This document shows, piece by piece, positions 62,854 to 64,000 of a stretch of 64,000 bases of DNA. The translations under genes were made by a program, and so were the position numbers. The notes under the pieces were generated by a model. That model saw only the letters and a list, made by a program, of their open reading frames with translations. It made no database searches and was not told where the DNA came from. Location: NCBI GenBank assembly GCA_902520335.1, contig CABYNS010000001.1, forward strand, positions 279,534 to 343,533, in the 5' to 3' direction. Source of the stretch: an uncultured Pelagibacteraceae bacterium (GTDB lineage Bacteria > Pseudomonadota > Alphaproteobacteria > Pelagibacterales > Pelagibacteraceae). Numbering within the stretch: the stretch's first letter is position 1; each line of letters starts with the position of its first letter.

Positions 62854-63843
62854 TTATCTACCAATGGCAACCATTTTTTCTACTGACAATCTTGCTTTAT
62901 CGATTGTTTCTTGATCCATGATAATTTCGCCAGTTTCATTTTGTAAGCAGTCTAAAATTTTTGGTAAAGTGATTTTCTTCATATGAGGACATATATTACA
63001 TGGTCTTATAAATTCTACGTTTGGATTTTCAACTTGAATGTTATCACTCATAGAACATTCAGTTACCATCATTACTTTTTTAGGTTGATTATTTTTTACA
63101 TAATTAATCATTCCCGACGTTGATCCTGCAAAATCACTTGCTTTAATTACTTCTGGCGGACATTCAGGATGTGCAATTATTTTAATTCCAGGATTATTTT
63201 TCCTTATATTATTTATTTCTTTCTCGTTGAATTGATCATGAACAATACAAATTCCCTTCCATGAGATAATTTCAACGTCAGTTTGTGAAGCAACATATTT
63301 AGCTAGATAGTCATCAGGTAAAAAAATAACTTTTTTAACACCTAAGGACTTTACAATTTTAACTGCATTAGCAGAAGTACAACATACATCTGTCTCTGCC
63401 TTTACATCAGCAGATGTATTTACATACGAAACTACAGGAATTCCTGGATATTTTTCTTTTAACAATCTGACATCTTTACCCGTAATAGAAGAGGATAATG
63501 AACAGCCTGCTTTCATGTCTGGTAATAAAACTTTTTTATTTGGACTCATTAATTTTGCAGTCTCAGCCATAAAGTGAACTCCAGCCATTATAATTATATC
63601 TGCTGAGGTTTTTGATGCTTCAACAGCAAGAGCTAAAGAGTCCGCAGAAAAATCTGCAATACCATGATAAATCTCTGGTGTTTGATAGTTATGAGCAAGT
63701 ATTACCGCATTTTTTTCTTTTTTTAATTTATTAATTTGATGGATATAAGGAGCATGAACTGCCCATTCAATCTCAGGCATAACCTTTGAAATTTTCTTAT
63801 AAATTCGATCAGTTGCTGATTTTACTTCTTGATTAAATTCCAT
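62854..63843 (-). CDS. nadA: Quinolinate synthase
   Basis: AVILAHNYQTPEIY, AETAKLMSPNKKVLLPDMKAGCSLSSSI, HPECPPEV, ECSMSDN, RPCNICPHMKKITL (Fe-S cysteines). Confidence 0.97.
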   Translation of the reverse strand: MEFNQEVKSATDRIYKKISKVMPEIEWAVHAPYIHQINKLKKEKNAVILAHNYQTPEIYHGIADFSADSLALAVEASKTSADIIIMAGVHFMAETAKLMSPNKKVLLPDMKAGCSLSSSITGKDVRLLKEKYPGIPVVSYVNTSADVKAETDVCCTSANAVKIVKSLGVKKVIFLPDDYLAKYVASQTDVEIISWKGICIVHDQFNEKEINNIRKNNPGIKIIAHPECPPEVIKASDFAGSTSGMINYVKNNQPKKVMMVTECSMSDNIQVENPNVEFIRPCNICPHMKKITLPKILDCLQNETGEIIMDQETIDKARLSVEKMVAIGR

Positions 63844-63900
63844 AAGTAAAATTTATCAATTTGAAACCTACTTGTCATTGATTTAATGTGGGTCATATTT

Positions 63901-63986
63901 GCGGCCATGCTGAAATTGGTAGACAGGCACGGTTGAGGGCCGTGTGGACTTAGTCCATGAGAGTTCGAGTCTCTCTGGCCGCACCA
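63901..63986 (+). tRNA. tRNA-Leu (GAG)
   Basis: GCGGCCATGCTGAAATTGGTAGACAGGCACGGTTGAGGGCCGTGTGGACTTAGTCCATGAGAGTTCGAGTCTCTCTGGCCGCACCA; long variable arm, loop TTGAGGG gives anticodon GAG. Confidence 0.95.
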
Positions 63987-64000
63987 AAAATTTAAATCTT

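Overview
This 64 kb, very AT-rich, tightly packed window looks like a chromosome segment from a SAR11/Pelagibacterales-type alphaproteobacterium. The taxon is inferred from composition, gene content and gene order. Three zones are visible. (1) About 1-15.6 kb is a mosaic surface-polysaccharide region with many strand switches. It holds glycosyltransferases, a WecA/MraY-like initiating transferase, an O-antigen ligase/polymerase-like protein, sugar-nucleotide epimerases, an FkbM methyltransferase, a TylC3/NovU-like C-methyltransferase, a cupin and a PhyH-like dioxygenase. It ends at a lone 5S rRNA gene, matching the known SAR11 hypervariable region between 23S and 5S. (2) About 15.7-30 kb holds 5S-rpmJ-(COX IV-like small ORF)-pntAA/AB/B-tal, a second small methyltransferase/glycosyltransferase insert, then tRNA-fMet-rpsU-trcR/DUF1013-rpmE-suhB-efp-thiE-fba-pgk-gap-tkt on the minus strand. 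(3) About 29.5-64 kb is conserved core: zapA, fau, ymdB, yebC, a phage-type RuvC, tolQRAB-pal-cpoB, tilS, ftsH, folP, glmM, thiD, purA, rpoH, rluD, tRNA-Arg, ABC-2 transporter, tsaC, xseB, ispA, dxs, aroC, pdxH, a polyprenyl synthase, S49 peptidase, glyQS, ppdK, nadC, nadA and tRNA-Leu. I found no convincing undescribed defence or mobile system. The best leads are the 5S gene with its own apparent promoter followed 14 nt later by rpmJ, the RuvC replacement with missing ruvAB, the branched-sugar cassette, an epimerase with a YxxxN active site, and convergent genes that share stop codons.
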